Origin: a virus
Length of the DNA: 64,000 bases
IMG/VR virus record: IMGVR_UViG_3300030106_006201
Span: 1-64,000 of that record
Reading direction: 5' to 3' (one strand)
The notes beneath the pieces are model-generated. The model was not told the DNA's origin. It searched no databases and saw only the letters and a program-made list of their open reading frames with translations. How positions within the stretch are numbered: position 1 is the stretch's first letter; the number at the start of each line of letters is the position of its first letter. This document shows positions 52,911 through 60,913 of the stretch, piece by piece. Both the position numbers and the translations under genes were made by a program.

Positions 52911-53518
52911 TGAGCATCAAGGTTTGCACATCCGAGAATCTGCTTTCCACGGTGGACGGCATGGACATGCGCCACACCTGGTTTCCCCGCAAGGTCGCCG
53001 AGGCGTTCCTCGAATCGGTGAAAGACGGCGAAATTTCGCGCTCCCCCGACCCGGTCACCATGATCAGCGGCGACCTCACCTGGTACAACGCCAACCCGGC
53101 CGCGCAGCACGTGCTGGTTCAGGTGATCCGGGCGCCCCGCGACCTGGTCGCCCAATCCCCGGCCACCGTCGTCATCCACGACGCGTGGACCCACCGGGTG
53201 GGGGTGAACCCGTCAGCGGACTACCCGTCAGTAATGCAGGACAGTTTCGGCGGCAAAGCGCAGATCGACCGGCCCGAAACGGAAGCCGACAAGTTGGCCT
53301 ACGGCCGGCTGTTCCTGGACGGTGACTCGTCGCAGGTGTGGGTGGATGTGGGTGTGGTGGGGTCGCGGGAGTCGCTGCACTTCCGGTACCTGTGCGCGGT
53401 GCAAACGCCGGGCACGTGGCGCACCCCCACCGAGTTCGAACCGCGCTGGGAGGCCCGCGCCTACTGGACACGGCTGGCCGCGATAGCGCGGCCGGCGTTG
53501 GGCTTGGCGGCGGCGTGA
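52910..53518 (+). CDS. Minor tail protein, paralogue 2 (202 aa)
   Basis: ATG 52910 overlaps the upstream stop by 1 nt. ISGDLTWYNANPAAQHVLVQ, then TVVIHDAWTHRVGVNPSADY and LHFRYLCAVQTPGTWRT, match the layout of 52147 and the N-terminal 220 residues of 53515. Probably arose by duplication. Confidence 0.6.
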   Translation: MSIKVCTSENLLSTVDGMDMRHTWFPRKVAEAFLESVKDGEISRSPDPVTMISGDLTWYNANPAAQHVLVQVIRAPRDLVAQSPATVVIHDAWTHRVGVNPSADYPSVMQDSFGGKAQIDRPETEADKLAYGRLFLDGDSSQVWVDVGVVGSRESLHFRYLCAVQTPGTWRTPTEFEPRWEARAYWTRLAAIARPALGLAAA

Positions 53519-54822
53519 GCGACCATTTCTCGATCATCGACGGGGCGATCACCCCGGCGTCGTGGATGCAGGAACGGCTGGTGGCGGCGTCGGCGGCGCT
53601 GTCAGTGTCCCACCAGTACGCCGTGTCGGGTGGCGGCAACAAAAACGACCTGGTGCAGACGGTGGTGGCGTCGTGGACGAACGACAGCGACACCGCGCAG
53701 TGGGTGCACGGCATCGTGACCCGCGGCTCCACCGATGTCACGTTGCAGGCCCGCTCCCGCGGCTACTTGTCCGACCGGCACGCCGTGCTGGTCACCGCCA
53801 CCCCCAGCCCGGCGCCGGTGGCCGCCGACTACGACATGGTGGAGGTGTCCCGCGCCGGGGGCGGCATGGATGTCGGTAAGGGCGGCTCGCTGGGCGTCGG
53901 AACCGGGTTCGCGGTGGCGAAAGCGCGGTCCTCGTCCACGTCGACGCCGCTGATGCCGCACTCGCCCGGCATGTACCGCGTCGAGCCCGGCGAAACGATC
54001 TGGGGGCGCGTCGATGTGCGGTTCATCTCCGAGTTCTGGGAGAACACCAGCATCGACGGCGGCTCGTCGTCGACCGAGTCGTCGTTCATTTCGGGGACGA
54101 CCCGCATCGACCTGTACGCCATCCCGGCGATCGTGGACCCCGGCCCGCGGCCCACCCCGACCGTGGTGGGTGTCGAACACGACATCGAGGTGTCGGGCCT
54201 GCTGGGGGAGGTTCCCACCGAGGTTGATGTGCCCGCCGGGGTCGCCGAGGGTGACGTGATCGTGGCGGCCACGTTCAACCAGTGGGGCCTGTTCGGCGAC
54301 ATCGACCCGGTGGAGCCGGGATGGACTTTGGTGCACGGCCGCGACGCCGGCTGGCAGAACACGCACGCAAAAATCTGGCTGCGCTCAGCCAGCGCTGACG
54401 AGCCGGACACCTACAGTTTCACCAACGCGCTGGTCGCCGAGCAGGTCACGTTCCTGATCGTGCTGCGTGACGCGTCGCTGCTGCTCGACGACGGCTGGTT
54501 CATCGCGTCGAACCTGCGGAAATACTTTTGGGAGCGCGACGAGGGTCACGTGTGCCCGTCGATCGACCGGGCGGGCGGCCTGCTGCTGTGCTTCTCCTAC
54601 TTCGCGCACGCCCTGGGCCAGTCCCCGATCACGCAGCAGCCCCCGGACGGGATGACCGAGCTGGCCGATGTGCCGGGCGTGGCGTCGACGTGCGCGGTGG
54701 CGGTGCTGGCCGACCCGCCGAAACCGACCGGTGAGCGCGCGTTCACTCCGTCGAAGGAGCCGCAAACTATCACGCGGTCGATCACGGTGACTATGCTGGT
54801 TCCTGGCACCCGACCTGCATAG
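53515..54822 (+). CDS. Minor tail protein, paralogue 3 (435 aa)
   Basis: GTG 53515 overlaps the upstream stop. The first 220 residues repeat the fold of the two genes before (LSVSHQYAVSGGGNKNDLVQ, WVHGIVTRGSTDVTLQARSR, ETIWGRVDVRFIS). A separate beta-rich C-terminal domain (VAEGDVIVAATFNQWGLFGD, LRDASLLLDDGWFIAS, GLLLCFSYFAHALGQ) resembles the lectin-like modules of tail tips. Receptor binding is possible. Confidence 0.6.
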   Translation: MSDHFSIIDGAITPASWMQERLVAASAALSVSHQYAVSGGGNKNDLVQTVVASWTNDSDTAQWVHGIVTRGSTDVTLQARSRGYLSDRHAVLVTATPSPAPVAADYDMVEVSRAGGGMDVGKGGSLGVGTGFAVAKARSSSTSTPLMPHSPGMYRVEPGETIWGRVDVRFISEFWENTSIDGGSSSTESSFISGTTRIDLYAIPAIVDPGPRPTPTVVGVEHDIEVSGLLGEVPTEVDVPAGVAEGDVIVAATFNQWGLFGDIDPVEPGWTLVHGRDAGWQNTHAKIWLRSASADEPDTYSFTNALVAEQVTFLIVLRDASLLLDDGWFIASNLRKYFWERDEGHVCPSIDRAGGLLLCFSYFAHALGQSPITQQPPDGMTELADVPGVASTCAVAVLADPPKPTGERAFTPSKEPQTITRSITVTMLVPGTRPA

Positions 54823-54832
54823 GAGCCCGCCG

Positions 54833-55237
54833 ATGACTGCACCCGCGCCCGCCACACCCTCCGGGTACGCCGATCTGTGTTCCGACGCCGACGACGCGCC
54901 CCCGCTCGGCCCGGTCCGGGATCTTCACGTCGACCAGGTCGGGGTTGTGCGGGCACGCAAACCGATGCCGCGGTCGGCGGCGGTGTTGACGGCTGCGGTG
55001 CAGCCGCAGTTCCCGGCGCACGTCCCGCGGCGCGACCGGGACCGGCTGCGCGACCAGATGGCCGGCGAGGCGGCCGAACGGTTCCTGCGCGACCACCTGG
55101 CGGACGGGGAGTATGAGCGGCTGATCGACGCCATGATCGACGGGCAGGCCCCCGCCGACACCCTGACCCGGGTGTTGGAAGGGATCGCGACGTGGGGCAC
55201 GGGCCGCCCTACCTCGCCGTCGTCTCGCTGTGCGTGA
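54833..55237 (+). CDS. Tail-assembly-chaperone-like protein, first part (134 aa)
   Basis: ATG 54833 with AGGAG upstream. RFLRDHLADGEYERLIDAMI, then LTRVLEGIATWGTGRPT resemble the end of the upstream member of actinophage tail assembly chaperone pairs. In those, a -1 shift after WGTGRP continues into the second member. Here the -1 frame reads on as PYLAVVSLC and joins the next ORF. No canonical slippery heptamer is seen. Its site, downstream of the tape measure and tip genes, is not the usual one. Confidence 0.5.
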   Translation: MTAPAPATPSGYADLCSDADDAPPLGPVRDLHVDQVGVVRARKPMPRSAAVLTAAVQPQFPAHVPRRDRDRLRDQMAGEAAERFLRDHLADGEYERLIDAMIDGQAPADTLTRVLEGIATWGTGRPTSPSSRCA

Positions 55238-55560
55238 CGACGGCTACCGAGTGGCGGGTGCTGCGCCCCCGCATCCCGGGCGACCCGATGGGGCTGGCGC
55301 ATCTGCATGCTCTGCTCGACTACACCGAGGCCGCGATCCTGGACGGGAAAACCGGCACCGAGCGTGACCAGTACTGGTCGCGCATGTACGGCCCGGCCGC
55401 CTACCAGCCCCGCCGGCCGGCCCCGGCCGCAATCCCGGGGGCCGCGTCTTCTGGCAGGGCGCGCCGCCCGGTGCAGGCCCCGCCGCCAGGGTTTGAGCCG
55501 CACGCCGTGGCGGGGTCGTGGCGCAACGCGCGCGCCGCGATCGGCGGCAAGGCACGCTGA
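55234..55560 (+). CDS. Tail-assembly-chaperone-like protein, second part (108 aa)
   Basis: GTG 55234 overlaps the previous TGA (GTGA). TATEWRVLRPRIPGDPMGLA then HLHALLDYTEAAI and TERDQYWSRMYGP match the C-terminal member of chaperone pairs (W.x.R..I...P...LHALLD..E..I). It may be translated alone, by coupling, or as a -1 fusion with the upstream ORF. The end is Pro/Ala/Arg rich. Confidence 0.5.
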   Translation: MTTATEWRVLRPRIPGDPMGLAHLHALLDYTEAAILDGKTGTERDQYWSRMYGPAAYQPRRPAPAAIPGAASSGRARRPVQAPPPGFEPHAVAGSWRNARAAIGGKAR

Positions 55561-55578
55561 CCCCATAGCATGGGTGCC

Positions 55579-55995
55579 ATGTCCGACCTGTTCGTCGCGT
55601 TCGACCCGGCGCAGCCCGCGGGCGAGAAACTACCGCCCGAGGTGGTCACCGAGATTGTGACGGTGTCGCCGTCAACGTTGAACGACGGGCAGGTCACCAC
55701 CGCCAAACTCGCCAACGATGCGGTCACCGGCCCGAAGATCGCAGCCGGGGCGGTGGGCGCCGGGAAGATCGCCACCAACGGGGTGGTCGCCGGGAACCTC
55801 GCCGACGACGCGGTCGACACCGACGCCATCGAAAACGCGGCCGTCACCCCAGAGAAAACCGGGGCCGGGGTGCTCACCATCAAAGCGTCCGACGGGCAAT
55901 ACTTGGATGTGGCCGCGCAGGTGTTGACCGTCACCGAGCATGACGCGCTGCCCGCCGAAGACCCGACGGTGCTGTACCTGATCGTGGAGGACTAG
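55579..55995 (+). CDS. Tail fibre-like repeat protein (138 aa)
   Basis: ATG 55579 is preceded by TAGCAT; the frame from 55570 is 3 residues longer. The first 25 residues (SDLFVAFDPAQPAGEKLP) match those of the tail spike at 56895. Residues 38-100 are repeats of the LANDAVTGPKIAAGAVG kind that form fibre stalks. Probably a short fibre that docks to the same site as the spike. Confidence 0.65.
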   Translation: MSDLFVAFDPAQPAGEKLPPEVVTEIVTVSPSTLNDGQVTTAKLANDAVTGPKIAAGAVGAGKIATNGVVAGNLADDAVDTDAIENAAVTPEKTGAGVLTIKASDGQYLDVAAQVLTVTEHDALPAEDPTVLYLIVED

Positions 55996-55997
55996 CC

Positions 55998-56705
55998 GTG
56001 CCGATCCGCATCGCCGGCAAAGCGCTGCAGGGGGGCCGGCTGACCGGGAAAGACTTGGCCGGGGTGCGGTACGGCGGCAAGCAGGTGTGGTCGCCGGGCG
56101 GCATTTTCCTGGGTTTCGACGACGGCGACGCCGACGACCTGACCGGCTACGGCTTCGTTCACTACGGATCCGACCTGTACTCGGCGGGTGTCGACAACGG
56201 GGCGATGCGCCTCGCGCAGCCCGACTCGGGGCCGGGCGCGATCGGCGTGTACCGCGACGACGTGCGATACGACGACGCCACCGCCACCGCCGACGACGGA
56301 TACTTGGCGTTCCGGGCCGCCACACCGGGCTCGCCGGGCAGCTTCTCCCAGTCGAAGTACCGCACACAACTGTTCGCGCGCGGATCCAACGGCGGCGTCA
56401 CACACGGGGTGGGGGTGGAGTTGGCGAACTCGACGGCCGCGATTGTGCGGCGCGTCGCCGGCACCGACAATGTCATGACGGACACGTACACGTTCGGCGG
56501 TGGCGACGTGGGGCGACTCAAGTTCGTGGGCGATCTGTGGACGTTGACGATCAACGGGGCGTTCGCCGCCGAATGGGACGACGCCGGGTCCAGCGCCGCA
56601 TCCGGTGCCAGCTACCGGTCGCTGCTGGCCCGGGTTGATGCGGGCCGCGAGTTCAACGGCGCCCGCTACTTCTCCCCGGCGATCGATTGGGTCGAATACG
56701 GCTAA
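55998..56705 (+). CDS. Tail tip protein, lectin-like (235 aa)
   Basis: GTG 55998. The N-terminus MPIRIAGKALQGGRLTGKDL then GVRYGGKQVWSP is a common actinophage tail motif. Residues 40-235 (DLTGYGFVHYGSDLYSAGVD, LTINGAFAAEWDDA, YFSPAIDWVEYG) look like a jelly-roll or concanavalin-like domain. Likely binds cell-surface sugar. Confidence 0.6.
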   Translation: MPIRIAGKALQGGRLTGKDLAGVRYGGKQVWSPGGIFLGFDDGDADDLTGYGFVHYGSDLYSAGVDNGAMRLAQPDSGPGAIGVYRDDVRYDDATATADDGYLAFRAATPGSPGSFSQSKYRTQLFARGSNGGVTHGVGVELANSTAAIVRRVAGTDNVMTDTYTFGGGDVGRLKFVGDLWTLTINGAFAAEWDDAGSSAASGASYRSLLARVDAGREFNGARYFSPAIDWVEYG

Positions 56706-56744
56706 GCCCCTGCGACCGCACGTGCCGCCGATAGGATCGGGCGT

Positions 56745-56891
56745 GTGCAGCAGCCGTGGATCGACTCGTTTCTGGCCGCCCTGACCGGCCCCAACAACGG
56801 CGGCGGTAGCGGCGGGGCGGGCGGCCCGATGGTGCAGGATCCGCCCGGCTCCGGGCTGTACATTCCCGACACCAGCCAGATCGAGGAGTGA
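56745..56891 (+). CDS. Small GLYIP-motif protein (48 aa)
   Basis: GTG 56745, 7 nt after TAGGAT (56732-56737). WIDSFLAALTGPNNGGGSGG then MVQDPPGSGLYIPDTSQIEE, whose DPPGSGLYxP segment equals that in the distal tail protein at 48795. Perhaps it competes for, or clips into, the same binding groove. Confidence 0.5.
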   Translation: MQQPWIDSFLAALTGPNNGGGSGGAGGPMVQDPPGSGLYIPDTSQIEE

Positions 56892-56894
56892 CCC

Positions 56895-58940
56895 GTGGCC
56901 GACCGGCTCGTCGCCATCAACACCGCCCAACCCCAGGGCGAGCAGTTGCCCGAATCGGTGCGCACCGAACTCGCTGAGGTGGCGGGGGATCTGACCGGCA
57001 CCGTGACGACCGCGGTCAACGCGACGGTGCCGGGCGCGGTGTCGACTGCCGTGGGTGAGCAGGTCGGGCCAGCTGTCACCGCAGACATCGAGGCCAGGGA
57101 CGCCCAGGTTGTCGAGGGGACAGCCCCGGGCACTTCGCGGTTCAAAATCGGTGACGCCTATGGCTCGGATTTTCCGAAGGCGACCACCTGGACGGAGATC
57201 GCGTCGAAGCCGATCCGTTCGGTGTCGGAGTTCGGCGCTGTCGGGGACGGGGTCACCGACGACACCGCAGCTATCCAAGCGGCGCTGGCGTGGATGGGAA
57301 GTAACGGCGGCGGCATCCTTTATCTCGGTTGGAATCATCTCGTCTCCGCAACGCTAGTGGTGCCGGAGTGCACAATTTTGCGTGGGCATGGGGGGCACAG
57401 CAACAGCCGGGGTAGCCGGATTACGTCGTCGGCGACTTCTGGCGCGGTGGTGCATCTGTCGTCGCGGTCGACGTACCTTCAGGGTGTCAGAATCCTGTCC
57501 ACGACAGGTCGCAGAGCGGCTGTGACCACCACCGGTCATGGGGTATATATCGGCGGTGATGATGTTTCGTCGGGGTACCCGTTTTTCTCGCGGATTCTGC
57601 TGGCTGATGTGGATATTCGGGATCAGCCGACCGATGGTGTGCATGCGATTGGCACGTTGGAGAAAAGCCGCTTCGATTTGGTGACGGTTTCTGATTGTGT
57701 GCGGCACGGTTATGTGTTCGACGGCGGCGCTATCGCGGGGTTCTCGAACATTCAGAAGGCCCCGTTTATGCTGGAGTTGTTGCGGGTTCGCGCGTTTGAG
57801 TGTGGTGGGCAGGCGTTGATCTGTCTGTCGGCTGGCGGTGAGGCTCCGCAGGGCTTGTATTTCAACAAGTTCGACGCGTTGGGGTGCGCCTGGGATTCCA
57901 CCAAACGCAACACGGTCGGTGTTGTTGCTGGGGCCGAGTTGTTCCAGATTCAGTTGGGCGGGCGCGGGCATGAGTTGCACCGGCTGGACGTGGAAGATCA
58001 GCAGTACGCCAACTCCACCACCGCTACGGGAGGGCGCGCCAAAACCGCCAGGGTGGTCCCGTCGAAGGGTGTGTTCTGCAAGGCCAGCGGCGTCACCGCG
58101 TACTGGCCGTACTTCTCTTCGCTGGTGCAGTCGTGGCTTCAGGACGCCACCACCGAGGGGCTAGAGATTGTGCAGCCGTTCATCGTCTCTGGAACTTATG
58201 GGGTGAACCAGTCACCCGCGATTCAGGTTCCGGCGACGTGTTCGGGTGTGGACATCCGCTACTCGTCTAGCATGACGAGCGGCGCGACGACGGTGGTGCA
58301 GAACCAGTCGAAGAACGCCCGCATCGTGGCGAACGGGTTGCCTCGGGTCGGGTTGGGGACGACCGCGATTTCGGGGTGGGGCGACGGTATCGACCCGGTT
58401 GGTTCCACCATTTCGGCGGCGGTGTTGACCGTTGCGCATCGCCGCACCCAGGTCAACGGAGAAGGCGCCACTACCGACAATTTTCAGACGATGCGTCTCG
58501 CGCCCGGGGTGAACGGTTACGCCGGCATGGACATCTGGTTGTTCCGAGGCGCGGAAGACATCACCGTTCAGCACGGCACCGGGAATATTCGCAACTTGTC
58601 GGGCAAAGACATTGTGATGACCTCGACCGCGAACACGGTGTTGCATTACGTCTACAACGGGACGAACTGGGTGCAGGCGTCCGGGCTGAGCCTTCCCGTC
58701 GCGGCGGGCGCCTACACGCAGACGTATGCGACCGCCGACAAAACGTTGAGCGCCTACACCCCGGACAATGAGTCAGTCGCCTACACCGGCAACCCCGCCG
58801 ATTTGGCGTCGGCGGCGAAGCTGGTCGATCAGAACGCACTGCGGGTCGCGTATGAGAACCTTCGGGTGTTCACCGAGGATTTGGCGCAGCAACACAACTC
58901 TCTGATCGCCGACCTCAAGGCACTTGGGCTGATTCAATGA
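56895..58940 (+). CDS. Tail spike with pectate-lyase-like beta-helix (681 aa)
   Basis: GTG 56895. The N-terminus (ADRLVAINTAQPQGEQLPES) matches the fibre at 55579 and probably anchors it. SVSEFGAVGDGVTDDTAAIQ (about 110-130) begins a pectin-lyase-fold beta-helix, as in phage depolymerases. Lower-GC, GTT/GAT-rich codons around 57540-57860 differ from the flanks, suggesting exchange of the receptor-binding domain. The C-terminus (TLSAYTPDNESVAYTGNPAD) ends in a coiled coil that could trimerise. Confidence 0.75.
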   Translation: MADRLVAINTAQPQGEQLPESVRTELAEVAGDLTGTVTTAVNATVPGAVSTAVGEQVGPAVTADIEARDAQVVEGTAPGTSRFKIGDAYGSDFPKATTWTEIASKPIRSVSEFGAVGDGVTDDTAAIQAALAWMGSNGGGILYLGWNHLVSATLVVPECTILRGHGGHSNSRGSRITSSATSGAVVHLSSRSTYLQGVRILSTTGRRAAVTTTGHGVYIGGDDVSSGYPFFSRILLADVDIRDQPTDGVHAIGTLEKSRFDLVTVSDCVRHGYVFDGGAIAGFSNIQKAPFMLELLRVRAFECGGQALICLSAGGEAPQGLYFNKFDALGCAWDSTKRNTVGVVAGAELFQIQLGGRGHELHRLDVEDQQYANSTTATGGRAKTARVVPSKGVFCKASGVTAYWPYFSSLVQSWLQDATTEGLEIVQPFIVSGTYGVNQSPAIQVPATCSGVDIRYSSSMTSGATTVVQNQSKNARIVANGLPRVGLGTTAISGWGDGIDPVGSTISAAVLTVAHRRTQVNGEGATTDNFQTMRLAPGVNGYAGMDIWLFRGAEDITVQHGTGNIRNLSGKDIVMTSTANTVLHYVYNGTNWVQASGLSLPVAAGAYTQTYATADKTLSAYTPDNESVAYTGNPADLASAAKLVDQNALRVAYENLRVFTEDLAQQHNSLIADLKALGLIQ

Positions 58941-59014
58941 TCACCACCTTCTGCCTCGCCGGCGCTTCCCCGCAGCCACGCCTGGACAACGACCGACTCG
59001 GCGGGGAACGGTGA
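58937..59014 (+). CDS. Possible 25-residue ORF
   Basis: ATG 58937 overlaps the spike stop (ATGA), and its TGA overlaps the Lysin A GTG (GTGA). The product MITTFCLAGASPQPRLDNDR... has no motif. It could serve only to couple lysin translation. Confidence 0.35.
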   Translation: MITTFCLAGASPQPRLDNDRLGGER

Positions 59015-60195
59015 GCTACGGCCTGCCCCGCGGTACCCGTATCGCCTACGGGCAGGCCGGTTTTCCCGCGTGGGTGTACGAGCTGGCGGACCGGTTCGGT
59101 GTGCGCGCGAGCACCTACAAAGGCCATCAGGAAACGGACCGGGCAGAGCAGGGTTTCGCGCCCAACCCGCAGCGGCTCAACCGGGGCATCGACTGGGCCG
59201 GTCCGGTGGATGCGATGCAACGATTCGCCGACTATCTGCTCACGGTGCGCGAACACCTGGAGCAAGTCATCTGGGAAAACCCGCGCAATGGCCGCCGCGT
59301 CGGCGTCGCCGGAGGCCGAGACGTCACCACCAGCGCCTACTACGCCTACGACGGCGGATACAACCGGCACCGCAACCACGTTCACACCCGCCAATCCCAA
59401 CCCATCCCGCAGCCAACCTCGGAGGCCCCCGTGCCCGATAACCGCCCCGATTTCAACGAATGGCCCATGTGGTCGCCGTCGCACAGTTCCCGCGGCAGCA
59501 CCAAGATCGACGCGTTTTTTCTGCACACACAGGAAGGCGGCGGGGGGGATTCTGCCGCCGAGAACCTCGCGAAATACCTTGGCAACCCGGCAAATAAGGT
59601 CTCCTACCACTACACGGTGTCGCAGGCATCCGACGGCGGCGTAACCGTCGTTGACGTGGTCGACACCGACTACGCGTCCTGGTCGGTACTGTCGGCCAAC
59701 TCGCGGTCAATCAACCTGTGCTTCGCCGGATCGCGGGCGTCGTGGACACGCGAGCAGTGGCTCAAGCAGTCCAAGGCGATCGACGCCGCGGCATACCTCG
59801 CTGTGCAGGACTGCAAAAAGTACGACTTCGCCACCAGGGTCATCGCGCCGCCGTACAGCACCCGCCTACCGGGCATCTCGGACCACGCCTACGTGACCAA
59901 GGTGCTCGGCGATGGCACCCACACCGACGTCGGGCCGAACTTCCCGTGGGACTACTTCAGCCAGCGCGTCACGTTCTGGGAGGCCGGAGGAAAGGACAGC
60001 CCCACGCCGCAACCTGCCCCGGTGAAGGTGTGGCCAAAGGACTACAGCGACCGGGAACTGCTGGTGTACGTGGCCGAGCAGCTAGGGGCTGGCCGCGACG
60101 ACTGGGGCGAGGACGGCGATCTCGGCCGCAACGCCAAAGGCCAACGGCGTACTCTCCGCGCCGGCATAGCTGCGCTTCTGCGAGGCCAGCGATAG
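59011..60195 (+). CDS. lysA: Lysin A: LAS-type peptidase plus amidase
   Basis: 394 residues. Residues 1-130 are a LAS/M15-like peptidase domain: STYKGHQETD (H39), LNRGIDWAG (D61), RHRNHVHTRQ (H123, H125). After a Pro-rich linker, residues 160-325 are an Amidase_2 domain (FFLHTQEGG with H172; VSYHYTVSQ; THTDVGPNFPW). The C-terminus (DRELLVYVAEQLGAGRDDWG) is a likely wall-binding helical part. It degrades host peptidoglycan at lysis. No signal peptide, so export depends on a holin. Confidence 0.85.
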   Translation: MSYGLPRGTRIAYGQAGFPAWVYELADRFGVRASTYKGHQETDRAEQGFAPNPQRLNRGIDWAGPVDAMQRFADYLLTVREHLEQVIWENPRNGRRVGVAGGRDVTTSAYYAYDGGYNRHRNHVHTRQSQPIPQPTSEAPVPDNRPDFNEWPMWSPSHSSRGSTKIDAFFLHTQEGGGGDSAAENLAKYLGNPANKVSYHYTVSQASDGGVTVVDVVDTDYASWSVLSANSRSINLCFAGSRASWTREQWLKQSKAIDAAAYLAVQDCKKYDFATRVIAPPYSTRLPGISDHAYVTKVLGDGTHTDVGPNFPWDYFSQRVTFWEAGGKDSPTPQPAPVKVWPKDYSDRELLVYVAEQLGAGRDDWGEDGDLGRNAKGQRRTLRAGIAALLRGQR

Positions 60196-60205
60196 TATGA
60201 GCCTT

Positions 60206-60255
60206 GAGGCGAGGTCAGGCAGCGATGATGGCGCTGCCCGACCTCTAGCCGCCTC
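60206..60255 (+). terminator. Strong hairpin between Lysin A and HNH gene
   Basis: GAGGC/GCCTC, GAGGTC/GACCTC and GGCAGCG/CGCTGCC arms, 18 pairs in all, close on a 7-nt loop (60225-60231). No T-tract follows, so it may be a Rho-independent-like block, RNA processing site or relic of HNH insertion. Confidence 0.5.
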
Positions 60256-60283
60256 GCTGGGATTGTCAGAGAGAAGGCTAGTC

Positions 60284-60802
60284 ATGGATGATACTACTGC
60301 TGCCGAAAGGTGGCTGCCCGTGGTCGGATTCGAAGGCCTGTACGAAGTGTCCAACAAAGGGGCCGTGCACTCCGTTCCTCGCGTAGTGCTCCGAAACGGA
60401 AATTCCGTAAAGCTCCAAGGCAAACCGATTAGGGCTTGGGCGGCGACTAAAGGTGGATACCCCTCGGTGTCGTTGTGTAGGCACGGGAAAAAGCGGAACT
60501 TCGCTATTCACACGCTCATGCTGGAGGCCTTTGTCGGACCTCGCCCGAGGGGGCTAGAAGGTTGTCACAATGACGGCGATCCGCTTCACCTCGACATATC
60601 GAATCTGCGATGGGACACGCGCAGTGCGAATATGCTCGACGCGGTAGCGCACGGCACCCATAATCACGCACGCAAAAAATCCTGCAAGTATGGTCACGAG
60701 TTCACGGCAGAAAACACCCGCATCTACACATTCAAAAATGGTGTCACTGCGCGATTCTGCAGGCAGTGCAAGCGCGACCACCAAAGGCGGGTCGTGTCGT
60801 GA
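60284..60802 (+). CDS. NUMOD4/HNH homing endonuclease (172 aa)
   Basis: ATG 60284 has AGAGAAGG upstream; the longer frame to 60197 runs through a hairpin. WLPVVGFEGLYEVSNKGAVH is NUMOD4. IHTLMLEAFVGPRPRGLEGC, HNDGDPLHLDISNLRWDT and SANMLDAVAHGTHNHARKKS form the HNH core, followed by zinc motif CKYGHEF...FCRQCKRD. AT-rich relative to its surroundings. It sits between Lysin A and Lysin B, a usual kind of site for free-standing homing enzymes. Confidence 0.85.
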   Translation: MDDTTAAERWLPVVGFEGLYEVSNKGAVHSVPRVVLRNGNSVKLQGKPIRAWAATKGGYPSVSLCRHGKKRNFAIHTLMLEAFVGPRPRGLEGCHNDGDPLHLDISNLRWDTRSANMLDAVAHGTHNHARKKSCKYGHEFTAENTRIYTFKNGVTARFCRQCKRDHQRRVVS

Positions 60803-60912
60803 GCGTTGTGGGCTGGCAGGTGTTGATGTGGCTGTCCGTCGCCCTGACGGGGTCGGTGGCGCTGAACGTTCGGCTACTGCACTACGACCCGTATCGAGAC
60901 AGGAACCGTTGA
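60799..60912 (+). CDS. Small membrane protein (37 aa)
   Basis: GTG 60799 overlaps the HNH stop. WQVLMWLSVALTGSVALNV is a single span; the end is basic (RDRNR). It lies just before Lysin B, so a lysis role is possible. Confidence 0.5.
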   Translation: MSVVGWQVLMWLSVALTGSVALNVRLLHYDPYRDRNR

Positions 60913-60913
60913 C

